Positions 12,427-24,101 of a stretch of 64,000 nt of DNA are shown here, piece after piece. The DNA is from Strigamia acuminata (Eukaryota; Arthropoda; Chilopoda; Geophilomorpha; Linotaeniidae): assembly GCA_949358305.1 (NCBI GenBank), contig OX442318.1, positions 1,350,501 to 1,414,500 of the forward strand, read 5' to 3'. Within the stretch, counting starts at the first letter, position 1. Each line of letters opens with the position of its first letter. The notes beneath the pieces were generated by a model that saw only the letters and a list, made by a program, of their open reading frames with translations, made no database searches and was not told the DNA's origin. The position numbers and the translations under genes are program-made.

Positions 12427-14112
12427 CAATTGCAACCTGCCGCGCTATGCCACACAATGTGCCGCCGCGATAGGCCATCGAATCCGAATGTGTGTGATGC
12501 GAAACGCGAGTACGCGCGCGGAGAACGCGCGGCAATGCTAGCAACAGGAGCGCAACTGCCCAAGAAATTGCTCAACAATAAAAGGCACGTGGAAGCACGT
12601 GCCTGAAACAATAGGCACTTCAAATAAAGTTATTGTTAAAAAACGGGCTTGAAAACCAACAATTACACAATAATTAAGGGGCAAGAAATGAACTTTGCTG
12701 CAATGCAAAGTTCTCAAAATACAGAGAAATGAAAGTTACACTTGTATAAAGAATTGACAATGTTTGAAACCAATAAAAACTACAAAAACACACTTGTAAA
12801 AAACCCAAAACAACCCCCAGAATGAATTATTTGACTCAAATTAACCCTAAAACAGTCTTGGAGGTCGTGCAGACGACAGAGTCGGATCGGAAGGTTGCTA
12901 AAACCTGACGCCAAAACTAGCAATGGGACAGCTAGTTAGAAAACAGCTTTTTCATCAATCATGAACGCTGAAAACCTCAGCCAGGGGTAGAAAATGATGG
13001 AGAGAACGTTTTCGCCATCTAAAACGGTCTAAAACGGGTCTAAAATGCCTAAACCGGCGCCTGGAACGTGGCGCAGTTGTTGGGTCAAATATTGTCAAAA
13101 ATCAGTGGAAATTTGTCAAATACTGGCAAAAATCTGCTGAAATTTGTCAAAAATTGCCAAATTTTGGCGCAAGTTACGTGAGGTTTGCGCGCATCCAACT
13201 ATGACAAAAAATCCATGCGTGTGCACGCGCGATTTACTGGCGCGTTGGAAGCGTTAAAATAAATTTTTCCAATATCTAACACAATTTGCACCGAATTATG
13301 GCAATTTTTGACAAATTTACATGGATTTTTGCCAGTATTTGACAAATTTCCACGGATTTTTGACAATATTTGACAAATTCCAGACAAATTTCAGACAAAT
13401 TTCAATTAATTTTAGAAATTTTATGAGAAATTTCAGCAAATGTTTGAGGATTGAGGAAATCTTCTGAAATTTGTCAAATATAGGCAAAAATCTTCTGAAA
13501 TTTGTCAAATACAGGCAAAAATCTGCTGAAATTTGTCAAAAATTGCCCAAATTCCGTGCAAGTTTTGCAAGTTTTGCGCGCATCAAATCGTATGGGCGCC
13601 TATACTATTGCACGAGCGCATTGACGCGTGATGAACACCGACCACGTTTACGAAGTGAATTCGAGCTACAAAAGTATCGAGTCGCCATTCTATGATGGAA
13701 AAAAAAAATTAGGTGTAAACAAACAAAATAAAAACTTTAATATACAAGAAACGTACAATTCCACTCAACTTTGTTTCAAATTTTATTTATTGGATCATTG
13801 AAAATAAACAGTAGTGTTGTGCACTGTACGCTTAAGTGTATACCGGCGATGCGTTGTTTTGTGGTGGGGATTTGCCTCAATAATTGATCTTTTCTCTTTG
13901 TTTGCAATATTTTTTTGGCCTTTTTTGTTGATTTTTCGGTTTGAAATTGTTTTTTTCCGGTGTAATTTAAGTGGTGGAAGGTTGTTGGCGTGTGTTGAGG
14001 GTAATTTTGGCGGTTTTTGGGTCGGGATTAGTGTTTTCTGCGATTTTTTATCGGTATTTGGGGTTTGATGCAGCGGATAGCGCATGCGAATCGCCGTCGA
14101 CCGTAGCATTAG
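12427..14112 (+). repeat. Tandem unit 3 of 4 (1,686 bp)
   Basis: This direct repeat switches to 'type B' variants in its right half: AATCTGCTG near 13,520, TATGGGCGCC near 13,590 and GACGCGTG near 13,622. It still has AATTAGGTG at about 13,709. Confidence 0.92.
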
Positions 14113-15798
14113 CAATTGCAACCTGCCGCGCTATGCCACACAATGTGCCGCCGCGATAGGCCATCGAATCCGAATGTGTGTGATGCGAAACGCGAGTACG
14201 CGCGCGGAGAACGCGCGGCAATGCTAGCAACAGGAGCGCAACTGCCCAAGAAATTGCTCAACAATAAAAGGCACGTGGAAGCACGTGCCTGAAACAATAG
14301 GCACTTCAAATAAAGTTATTGTTAAAAAACGGGCTTGAAAACCAACAATTACACAATAATTAAGGGGCAAGAAATGAACTTTGCTGCAATGCAAAGTTCT
14401 CAAAATACAGAGAAATGAAAGTTACACTTGTATAAAGAATTGACAATGTTTGAAACCAATAAAAACTACAAAAACACACTTGTAAAAAACCCAAAACAAC
14501 CCCCAGAATGAATTATTTGACTCAAATTAACCCTAAAACAGTCTTGGAGGTCGTGCAGACGACAGAGTCGGATCGGAAGGTTGCTAAAACCTGACGCCAA
14601 AACTAGCAATGGAACAGCTAGTTAGAAAACAGCTTTTTCATCAATCATGAACGCTGAAAACCTCAGCCAGGGGTAGAAAATGATGGAGAGAACGTTTTCG
14701 CCATCTAAAACGGTCTAAAACGGGTCTAAAATGCCTAAACCGGCGCCTGGAACGTGGCGCAGTTGTTGGGTCAAATATTGTCAAAAATCAGTGGAAATTT
14801 GTCAAATACTGGCAAAAATCTGCTGAAATTTGTCAAAAATTGCCAAATTTTGGCGCAAGTTACGTGAGGTTTGCGCGCATCCAACTATGACAAAAAATCC
14901 ATGCGTGTGCACGCGCGATTTACTGGCGCGTTGGAAGCGTTAAAATAAATTTTTCCAATATCTAACACAATTTGCACCGAATTATGGCAATTTTTGACAA
15001 ATTTACATGGATTTTTGCCAGTATTTGACAAATTTCCACGGATTTTTGACAATATTTGACAAATTCCAGACAAATTTCAGACAAATTTCAATTAATTTTA
15101 GAAATTTTATGAGAAATTTCAGCAAATGTTTGAGGATTGAGGAAATCTTCTGAAATTTGTCAAATATAGGCAAAAATCTTCTGAAATTTGTCAAATACAG
15201 GCAAAAATCTGCTGAAATTTGTCAAAAATTGCCCAAATTCCGTGCAAGTTTTGCAAGTTTTGCGCGCATCAAATCGTATGGGCGCCTATACTATTGCACG
15301 AGCGCATTGACGCGTGATGAACACCGACCACGTTTACGAAGTGAATTCGAGCTACAAAAGTATCGAGTCGCCATTCTATGATGGAAAAAAAAAATTAAGT
15401 GTAAACAAACAAAATAAAAACTTTAATATACAAGAAACGTACAATTCCACTCAACTTTGTTTCAAATTTTATTTATTGGATCATTGAAAATAAACAGTAG
15501 TGTTGTGCACTGTACGCTTAAGTGTATACCGGCGATGCGTTGTTTTGTGGTGGGGATTTGCCTCGATAATTGATCTTTTCTCTTTGTTTGCAATATTTTT
15601 TTGGCCTTTTTTGTTGATTTTTCGGTTTGAAATTGTTTTTTTCCGGTGTAATTTAAGTGGTGGAAGGTTGTTGGCGTGTGTTGAGGGTAATTTTGGCGGT
15701 TTTTGGGTCGGGATTAGTGTTTTCTGCGATTTTTTATCGGTATTTGGGGTTTGATGCAGCGGATAGCGCATGCGAATCGCCGTCGACCGTAGCATTAG
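14113..15798 (+). repeat. Tandem unit 4 of 4 (1,686 bp)
   Basis: This is the last direct repeat. It carries type B variants plus AATTAAGTG near 15,395 and CTCGATAATTG near 15,563, exactly as in the partial unit at 1-797. It is followed by block X. Confidence 0.92.
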
Positions 15799-15800
15799 CA

Positions 15801-17771
15801 AGTGCGCGCGCAAGTTAAATGTGTACAGGACTGTGAGAAAATAAAACGTGTGTGGAAGAGTAAATGTTCTTTGGTGATCGCCATGAGTTCGTACTTTGTC
15901 GTGGGCGCGAAATGTGTGTGATATATATGCTACTATGCGTGATGTAGCGCGTCCAAATGCGTACAGGTGTTCGACAGATGTGCCAGGGCTTCACGTGCAT
16001 ACACGAAACATAAACATGAAGAAAACAGAAAAAACCGTTGTGTGTGATGTTTATAAAGACACATTACACAAAGAATACTACTCTTCATACAAAAAGCAAT
16101 AAACTTTATACATATTGCAATAAACTTACAAAATGGTAAAAATAAAATACTGGAAAACATGGCCTTGAATAATAGTGGAAAACATGGCGTACTGCCTTGA
16201 ATACCCCCTTGAATACGTCGCACCGCATCATCTCGCCTCACATCCCGCCTTGGTAATAAATAAACGCCCCGGCGTTTATTCGAGGCACATCACCCACACC
16301 TCCCCGGCGTTCAAACGAGTAGCTGCGCGTATTTGACCCCGGTTTTTATTCTTTCAAATTGTCGTGTGTTTTCAAAGTTCTTAATTTGTTCAAAAACAAA
16401 CAAAATGGCTATTTGTTGATTTTTAATTGATTTTATCGATTTCTGTTCGTTTTTTGCTGGTTTTTAATCGATTTTTCTGTATTTTTGATCAATTTTTGCC
16501 AATTGTAATCGTTATTTGTCATTCTGAATTGATTATTGTCAGGTTTCAGTCGATTTTTGTCGATTTCTGATCAATGTTTATACATTTCTTATCATTTTGT
16601 GTAGATTTCTGTTGAATTTTAATCATATTTCTTCGTTTTTATTCAATTTTTGTCCCATGCTCCGCGATCAGTTCGAATAATTGACACCATACTGTGCTTT
16701 TACTCATATTCAAGATGGCGTCGCAAACTCAAGGTCGAATTCCGCTGAATTCATTTATTGCGACTGTTTGCACTCCATACATGCGAAAAGGATTATGGGA
16801 AAAATCCTCAATGCAGGTCATTTTGGTGTCAAATGAGCGAGGAAGGCTGGAGATAAGGAATATTGGTGAAATTTCAAAAAAAAGCTAAACAATCAAAATT
16901 TACATGAAGCTCAATTTTTCTAACTGGAAATGCATGTATCGTCAATTTCGGGATATTTTAGGGGTGAAATTGACTGGGAAGGGACCCCCCACATTCCCCA
17001 TGCGTCAACGCGCGCGTTGACGAAATTCAAATCCAGGTTTTCACACAGCCCCACGTTATTTTCGGGTTCCAATTGCCGTATTGCCGTATTGCCTCAAATA
17101 AACGCCGGGGCGTTTATTAATTTTCATTAATTTTCCAGACCGGAAATGAGGCGAGGTGATGCGGTACGATGCAAAATTGCGAGATGTAGTTTGCTTTATT
17201 TGTTAAAACAAATTAGGCGTCACTAATTCACCTGTATTAGGGTTTCAATGTGTGAAATTTCAAAATTTATCGGTTCCGTCAAAACGCCATTGAAAAGTTA
17301 CATTTTTATAACGTTTCAATGATGAAAACGGCCATTTTTGATGAAAAACAACCATTTTTTATAGAAAAAACGACGAAGAAAGCCATTTTCACTATGAAAA
17401 ATGGCTGAAAATGACCATTTTGACGAAAAACGGCCATTTTTACTACGAAAAATGGCTAAAAATGCCACTTGAGTGAGTGCAAGTACATTTGGTGATGTAC
17501 TATCGCGAGCGCGCGCGTTTTTGTGCAGTACAATGTGCTGATTAAACCAACAGCATTATAGAGTGATTACATTGTTCATTTGTGTTTTTAAGTTACAAAA
17601 TGGTACAAAATCATAAAATAAACTTGTAAAGTGCAATTTCTGCGGATTGATCAAAATCCGCAAAATCCGCCGCAAAATTGCGAACAGGGGATCAGCATAT
17701 AGGCGGCCGTAATGTTAGAAATGGGGTCCCTTTCGCACTCCGCAAAATCCGCATGCGCGCCATAAGGTTAA
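15801..17771 (+). repeat. Flank block X, copy 2
   Basis: This is the second copy of 798-2,768. Identity stops at TTAA (17,768-17,771), where the sequence passes directly into the inside of a DEG/ENaC exon. The join is a breakpoint, not a transposon end I can recognise. Confidence 0.85.
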
Positions 17772-18470
17772 CAATATGTTAACAAAATTGCCTGGCAGTA
17801 AGTACACGGTCGAAGACTGTAACTGGGATCTTTACAGTAAACATTTAAATTGGACGGACATTGTGAAATATCTGATTGTACCTAGTTACATAACTGATGC
17901 GCATTGTGCAAAGGTAAAGCTCCATTTCTCTTTCATTCTATTTACCAATAATTGAGCAATTCCTTCCAGGGAAAATCACACATTAATCTGACAATTCAAA
18001 ATTATGATACTATTTCTCGGCCCACTGCTCAAGTTTCAAGTGGTAAGTAAAAAAATCAACTAAAATCTTATGCACATTCATTACGTGTGAATTCATTTTC
18101 ATTTAGCTTTGCGGCTCCCATATGGAAATTTAAATTACAAGATGGTGATCAAACTAAAATTCCCAGCAAAATGCGATAGAGTTAAGGTAGGCCTATGTGA
18201 AATAATTTAGACAAGCATAAATCCTCTCATTGTGTAACTGCACACTGTTGGCAGAATAAAGTCCCCACCCACGTTTTGTTAGAGATGCGCGCAGTATCAG
18301 ATAGACCAATTTCACAATGAAAAATTTATTGCAAATCCTTTCAAACTTGATTCAGAATTGTGCAAACTTGAAGCTTATTTCACATTTAATGCACAATCAA
18401 TTTGTTATTTTGTATTTAGTTTCACATCGACAATTTACAGTGATTGTACAATGGTTATCTAACCCAGAAA

Positions 18471-18587
18471 AATTGTTATAACAATGCGCCCTTTTCAAGT
18501 TCATTTACAAGTACTACTGCTATTGTACGCAAATTGGTATCTTTTCAGCCAAAATTAACTTGAAAAGGGCGCATTGTTATAACAATT
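18471..18587. mobile_element. 117-bp hairpin miniature element (31-bp perfect inverted repeats)
   Basis: Arms 18,471-18,501 and 18,557-18,587 are perfect reverse complements, starting AATTGTTATAACAATGCGCC. It lies in the intron after exon 3. The copy at 34,096-34,212 is the same; the copy 3 version near 56,562 keeps only the left arm. It is probably a non-autonomous element or its footprint. Confidence 0.65.
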
Positions 18588-19604
18588 GTGTAACCGGATT
18601 GGGATATTTCCAACGCACTAATGAATGTCATGTAACCTTTACTCCTGGAGTGTGAGATTAATTAATTAATTGGTGGAGCACAACAGTGTTAAATCACTTC
18701 ATCGCCCAAAATTAATTTTTTTAATTTATTTATTCAAGACCCCATATAATAATTAACTATTTTTATGCAAATAAAGAACTTTATCATTAAACTTAAAATT
18801 ATTTGTTTAAATTAGTTATTTCATTAATCCTTTTATTTTCGATACCAAGGTAAATCATTTTATTTCCCATTAAAATCGGATCACAACAGATTTTAAAAAA
18901 TCGCGTGCGGTTGCCAAAAATGCACTTTTAGAATCAAAGAAATAGGGTCAACAGATTACAGGCTCAATAACTTGGCGCTTTTATGTAAAAATCACATTAG
19001 AGTGCTTCAACTAACAATTAATCCACTTTGAGCCGGCCACAATATCCATTTCGACTCCCGCAATTGGCTAAGATGACCACTTAATAATTGCATTTGCGTC
19101 AACACACTGGCAAAGCAAATGCTGTGTTAAATGTTGTTTATAAATTCAATTCAGTCTAAATAACTGGTGCACTTGTTCTCTGATTTTTCAGGTATTGATT
19201 GATCATTCACAAATCAACTATGATTGCAAAGGAAATACGTTGTTTCTGCGCCGAAAATATGTTTACAAAGTTAATGTTCAACAAGTAAGAAAGATTTTGA
19301 GGTTTTGCAGGGGATTATGGGAAAGGGACAAGGATTTTTGGGTATGTTTTTTAGGGTATTGTGTTGTCAGCCAAAATCAAGCTGTCATAGTCAAATATGG
19401 AGTAATTTGTTGGGATTTTCATTTTATGTCAATCATTTATTTTCTAATTGCTCGTTGGATGGGTTTGAGGGTTGAGGTGAAAGGGGCGGTGTTTGTTGGT
19501 GACAGGATGACTAATATAGGCAATATTAGGCCCCGAATATTCCTCCGGATGTTATTTGGGTATCTGAATTGCAAAACACATCAAAGATACATTCTTACTG
19601 TGTA

Positions 19605-21038
19605 CAACTCCTTGCCAAAAAAATGTCATATCCCTATTTTTGGAACTTTTAATATTTGAAATTTCTCAGAAACTATTTCTCAAAAGTAAAAATGGTTTTA
19701 GGAGGATTTTAAGGATTGTTAGAGCTATCATTTCGTTAAAAGTATTTTGAAAAAAAAAATGAATAGTTGAAGAGAAAAAAATTAAAAACTCCAAAAAGTG
19801 ACTATTTACAATATTTCTCATATTCTATGTTCACACTTAAACCACTTTTGTACAAAACCTGTGTTCACACTACCAAAGGTTTTCTAGTACTCAAAACAAG
19901 ATAGCGGACTTTTCTACAACTCAAGTTGTAGACAGGTTTTCCTAAACTTGATGTCACAACTGCAAAACACGCCCCCATTGTGACATGTGACTGATCCTAG
20001 AAAAATCCAAAAATTAAAATGGATGCCAATTAAACTTTTAAGGCAACTTTCGGCATTAAAATAAAGCACTTTCAAATGCATAAAAAAATTAATACATTAC
20101 ATCAAAAGATGGAGAATAAAACGACCTTTCTTTTAAAAAAAGGAACGTATTTCTAGCCCTAATGGTTCGTGAAATACGAACGGAAATGTGTTTTGTTCGT
20201 TTCGATAGACTAGAAATAGATCGCGCACTTTCGTTTCAACCCCAAAATTGTCAACCTTTAATGTGGAAAAAAAATTTAAAAAACATATCAATTTACTAAA
20301 CTGGCACCCCTCTTCCTTTTAAGAAAAAGTAGAAGTTTCTATCTTTAATAGATCATTAGCTACAAGCAACAATGCAAACCCCTAACAATCTGACACTTGT
20401 AGAAAATGATAAGTTCTAGAAAAGTGGTTTAAGTGTGAACATAGCAATAAGTTGTGAACAGTATGAGATAAAATTAAAAACTAAACAGATTTGAGACAGT
20501 CTATATCCCAGAAAACCTTTCTAAATTGGATGTATGGATCTCCAAGGCTCTCAAAAAAAGGCGTAATGAAGCTATGTAAAAGGGTACACAATCACTATTC
20601 TTTGAAAAATCGTGGCGAGCAGAACTGTTGACGAATCAAGTCATAACTATAACATGTTATAGTACGACACAATAATGCTTCAATGCTAAAGTTTCGTTTC
20701 GATTCGTCAACAGTTGTGCTCGCCACGATTTTTCGAAAAATAGTGATTGTCTACCCCTTTACATAGCTCCATTACGCCTTTTTTTGAAGGCCTTGGAGAT
20801 CCATACATCCAATTTAGAAAAGTTTCCTGGGATATAAACGGTCTCAAATCTGTTTTTAATTTTTTTCTCTTCAACCCCCTATTCATTTTTTTTCAAAAAA
20901 CTTTTAACAAAATGATAGCTTTAACAATCCTTTAAATCCTCCAAAAACCATTTTTACTTGTAAGAAATAGTTTCTGAGAAATTTCAAATATTAAAAGTTC
21001 CAAAAATAGGAATATGACATTTTTTTGGCAAGGAGTTG
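19605..21038. mobile_element. Foldback-like element with TA target duplication (copy in gene copy 1)
   Basis: The ends are CAACTCCTTGCCAAAAA and its reverse complement, flanked by TA (19,603-19,604 and 21,039-21,040). Inverted similarity continues almost to the middle (20,505-20,640 against 20,695-20,830). No transposase frame is visible. It sits in the intron between exons 4 and 5 and is interrupted by a second element at 19,828-20,441. It is probably a Tc1/mariner-type non-autonomous element. Confidence 0.7.
19828..20441. mobile_element. Nested 614-bp TIR miniature element, TA target duplication
   Basis: The ends TGTTCACACTTAAACCACTT and the reverse complement are flanked by TA on both sides. 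It has no coding capacity. Its position inside the left arm of the 19,605-21,038 element shows it arrived later. Confidence 0.7.
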
Positions 21039-21854
21039 TATGTTTTGGTGCTGTTTAAAAAAATAATTTCTCTTATTTCACATGTTCTTGAAATTATTGC
21101 ATCTAACGTGTAATATTCTAATTTAACTGTAGCATGTTTTTTTCAGTATCACTTCATCAACACTAAGCGAAATCCTTGCGATGACAATTTACAAGGATGT
21201 TTGCTGCATTGTCTTATGCGAGTTATGACTTGCAGGTATATTTTTAGTTCTAATCAAACAATATCCAGATAGGCTGTTTATTTAAACGTTGTAATTAATA
21301 ATACTGTGAGCCTCGGTACGGCCAACTAAGGACCTTTCCCTCAACTCCACGTCGCACCTACGTTTACTATTATGGGGCAAGTCTCGCTCTCGTTCCCCCT
21401 TTCATGTTACGTCGGTACGACGACTAGGGGGTATACAGGGTGTTTCATTTAAGACTCCCCAGTCAATTTCCAGAATAAGTATATGCTTTTTTATAAAAAC
21501 GAAGCAGACTATCCTATAGCAAAGTAGGGATGACGAATCTAATGGTGTAATCAAATTTCATGCCAGACATGCAACAATGCACTTTTCATTTGCTAACTCG
21601 TTAGCTGTTCAAGATAGAGCAAAATTTCCAATTACAAAGTTGTAAAGAATCATAAAATTACCCTAAAAAACATTGCTAACCAACAGTAAATTTAAAACAA
21701 TAACTCAAAAAACAATCAAAACATAGCACTTGAAATTCTTTATTTCAAAAATGACATAATGGAATGAAAAAAAATAATCAAAGAAAATGTTCAAATTGTT
21801 TTCCATTTTCACCGATACATAGCTGAAAACGAGTTATTTGATTGGAGTACATTG

Positions 21855-22765
21855 CTGGGTTTTATCTACTTAAATTCTATTAATTCAAGCAGGTTACCGC
21901 AGGTGAATGCTACTTGAGACTTACAATCAGCGACCTAACTTATCTAGGGTTAATGTTAGGAAATAAAAAAACAGTTTTTATTAATAAAATTCACAAATCT
22001 TTATTCGGTTAAATACAATAATATGACTAGTAATAATATGAGAATAAATGAGCGGAAAGAACAATGAAAATGCTTGCAACGACTGTTGCCAGCCAAAAAG
22101 CACGGCGATTGTGCTTAACAACACGTAGTTGTTTAGGAAAATGGCTACGCTATTTTCCTCTCGTCACTCACGTACGATGGTCCTTGACGATGGTTTACGT
22201 GAGTCTACTGCTCGGCGTTCGACGGCTCGTGGCGGTAGTTCACGTCTGGCAGGCTTCCGTTCGGCATACGACGGCGATGGCAACCATTCGCGCGGTTACG
22301 ATGGCGGTGGTTCACGGGAGACGGGAACTTCTACACGAAGGCGCAAAGTAGCGATTGCTTACTTTACACGGTAATAGCTTGCCTTGCGCTGTTTGCACAA
22401 GGAAAGCTGAGGAAACTCGAAGTTAACACGGTCCACTGTCAATACGAATTGTTGGAGCAAAAACGCAGTAATGTTGTGGGTTGTGTTGTATTTTCAAGAG
22501 TCCCGATTGAAGCTTGGGCGCGAGCCCGGCACGCTTCAATATTGCGTAGATAATCTGCACAATTAGCTAAAACTGGTGCAACAAAGGATTATTGCACCAT
22601 AACGGTTAATCGCCGTTTTCACCCCAGACAACCTGAGGTGATATGTGTCTAGAGAAGATTTCTCCCCTTGGTCACATGATCTGACTTGGCGTGTGCCAAG
22701 CCAAATTAATTAGAAGTAATTAACATTTTATTCTTCTAAGTGGTGAAATAAATCGAGATCATCAC
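21855..22765. mobile_element. Unclassified insert inside the transposase gene
   Basis: This stretch separates the third catalytic motif from the C-terminal coding piece of the transposase, so it is an insertion. It has an A/T-rich left part with TTTATTAATAAAA and a GC-rich middle (22,064-22,374) open in two frames but with no known domain. It may be a solo LTR or a DNA-element remnant; I found no clear target duplication. Confidence 0.5.
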
Positions 22766-23758
22766 AACATTTTTTCAAACATGTTGACATCAATTGTAAG
22801 ACAAGCATTCTGAATTCGAGTTTTAAGGTCATCCAAACTTGTTGGTGGTGTATCATACACAACACCTTTCAAGTAACCCCAGAGAAAAAAATCTAAAGGT
22901 GAAAGGTCAGAAGAACGAGGGACCAACGAACAGGTCCATACTGACCAATCCAATTGTTTGCAAAAGTGTTAGTTAAATGTTAGTTGCCTCTCTAACTTTA
23001 TGAGGCGGTGCACCATCATGCTGAAACCACACAGATTGGAGAATCAATAATGGAAGATTTTCGGCCCATTCACACACAGTATTGTTTAGAAGATCAACAT
23101 ATCTGACCCCATTTAAAGTACCGTTGTAAAAGATTGGGCCAACGATTGATGAATTGTAAACTCCAGACCATACACTGACTGACCATTGATATTGATTCTT
23201 CTGCTCTCTTTTACAAGGAGGATTTGTATCAGACCAAAAATGCAAGTTATGTCTGTTGATAACCCCATCTCTAGTAAATTTTGCCTCATCAGTCCATAAA
23301 ATGTTTCTATCAAAGTCTTCATTTAAATCAATTTCACTTAACATGAAGTTGCAAAAATCTAAACGCAGTTGGGTGTCATCTTCCCTTTCCAATGCCTGTA
23401 CCGGAGTCAAATGATATGCATGATATTTGTGATTATGAAGAATTCTCCAAATTTTGGAAGCAGTAAGTCCATTTTCTTCTGACACAGCTCGGATGCTAGT
23501 ATGTGGATGCAAATTAAAATAGGCGAGAACATCAACATCGTTAACATCAAGTTGTCGGGGCAGTCTGATTCGAGGTGGTGGCTTTAAACTTCCTGTGGTT
23601 TGCAGACGAGTTAGAATGCTTCGAATTGTCTTTCGATCTGGGTGACGAGCGTTAGGAAAACAATTTTGATATTTGGTGACTGTAGCTCTCAAATTTCTAC
23701 GACATTCTCCATAAATTATTATCATTTCTAACATTTCACCATTTGTAAAAGCAGGCAT
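22762..23758 (-). pseudogene. Tc1/mariner-like transposase, frameshifted and interrupted
   Basis: The first frame (23,758-22,973, 261 codons) starts at MPAFTNGEML and has an N-terminal helix-turn-helix region of the type common in arthropod Tc3/mariner-like proteins. It then shows catalytic Asp motifs WTDEAKF and WFQHDGAPPH. The third motif, SPLDFFLWG, lies in a different frame (22,953-22,762), so there is a frameshift near 22,960-22,985. The C-terminal end (RFQLCIGENG) is found only at about 21,790-21,840, beyond a 900-bp insertion. The gene is inactive. The copy at 38,387-39,383 has the same lesions. Confidence 0.88.
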
Positions 23759-24101
23759 TTTTAATGAAACAAAGTTAAAAAAAAAACATTTTTTACAATT
23801 TCATGCGTACTAATTTGAATACTCTGTACATAATTATGTCATTTTCTTTGATTATTTTTTTTCATTCCATTATGCCATTTTTGAAATAAAGAATTTCAAG
23901 TGCTATGTTTTGATTGTTTTTTGAGTTATTGTTTTAAATTTACTGTTGGTTAGCAATGTTTTTTAGGGTAGTTTTATGATTCTCTACAACTTTGTAGATG
24001 GAAATTTTGCTCTATCTTGAACAGCTAACGAGTTAGCAAATGAAAAGTGCATTGTTGCATGTCTGGCATGAAATTTGATTACACCATTAGATTCGTCATT
24101 G

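Larger units (their letters stand above)
17768..21235 (+). pseudogene. DEG/ENaC channel gene copy 1, truncated at both ends
   Basis: Exons match copy 2 at an offset of 15,625: the end of exon 1 (17,772-17,913), exon 2 (17,970-18,042), exon 3 (18,107-18,186), exon 4 (19,192-19,284) and exon 5 (21,147-21,235). All keep GT-AG sites and open frame. The first 109 or so codons, including TM1, are missing because the copy starts inside exon 1 at a TTAA join. Exon 6 with TM2 is also missing, since the duplicated block ends at 24,101. It cannot make a membrane-spanning channel as it stands. It is either a recent duplication relic or an assembly duplication. Confidence 0.75.
21434..24101 (-). mobile_element. 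Tc1/mariner-like transposon, right end missing
   Basis: The left end TACAGGGTGTTTC is preceded by TA. Long terminal inverted repeats (more than 350 bp) flank a transposase pseudogene on the minus strand. The outer part of the right repeat is lost: at 24,101 the sequence switches to an unrelated segment. Compare the complete copy at 37,059-39,819. A foreign insert of about 900 bp occupies about 21,855-22,765. Confidence 0.8.

Noticed and set aside
17768-17771. TTAA at the join as a piggyBac target duplication
   Set aside because: No piggyBac-type end sequence on either side and no second TTAA boundary; chance microhomology fits better.
19195-19659. 154-codon frame as a separate gene (also 34,820-35,284)
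   Set aside because: Its first part is channel exon 4; the rest reads through a GTAAGA donor into the intron and transposon end.
22064-22374. 95- and 81-codon overlapping frames
   Set aside because: They lie in the GC-rich insert inside a dead transposase, overlap in two frames and show no motif.
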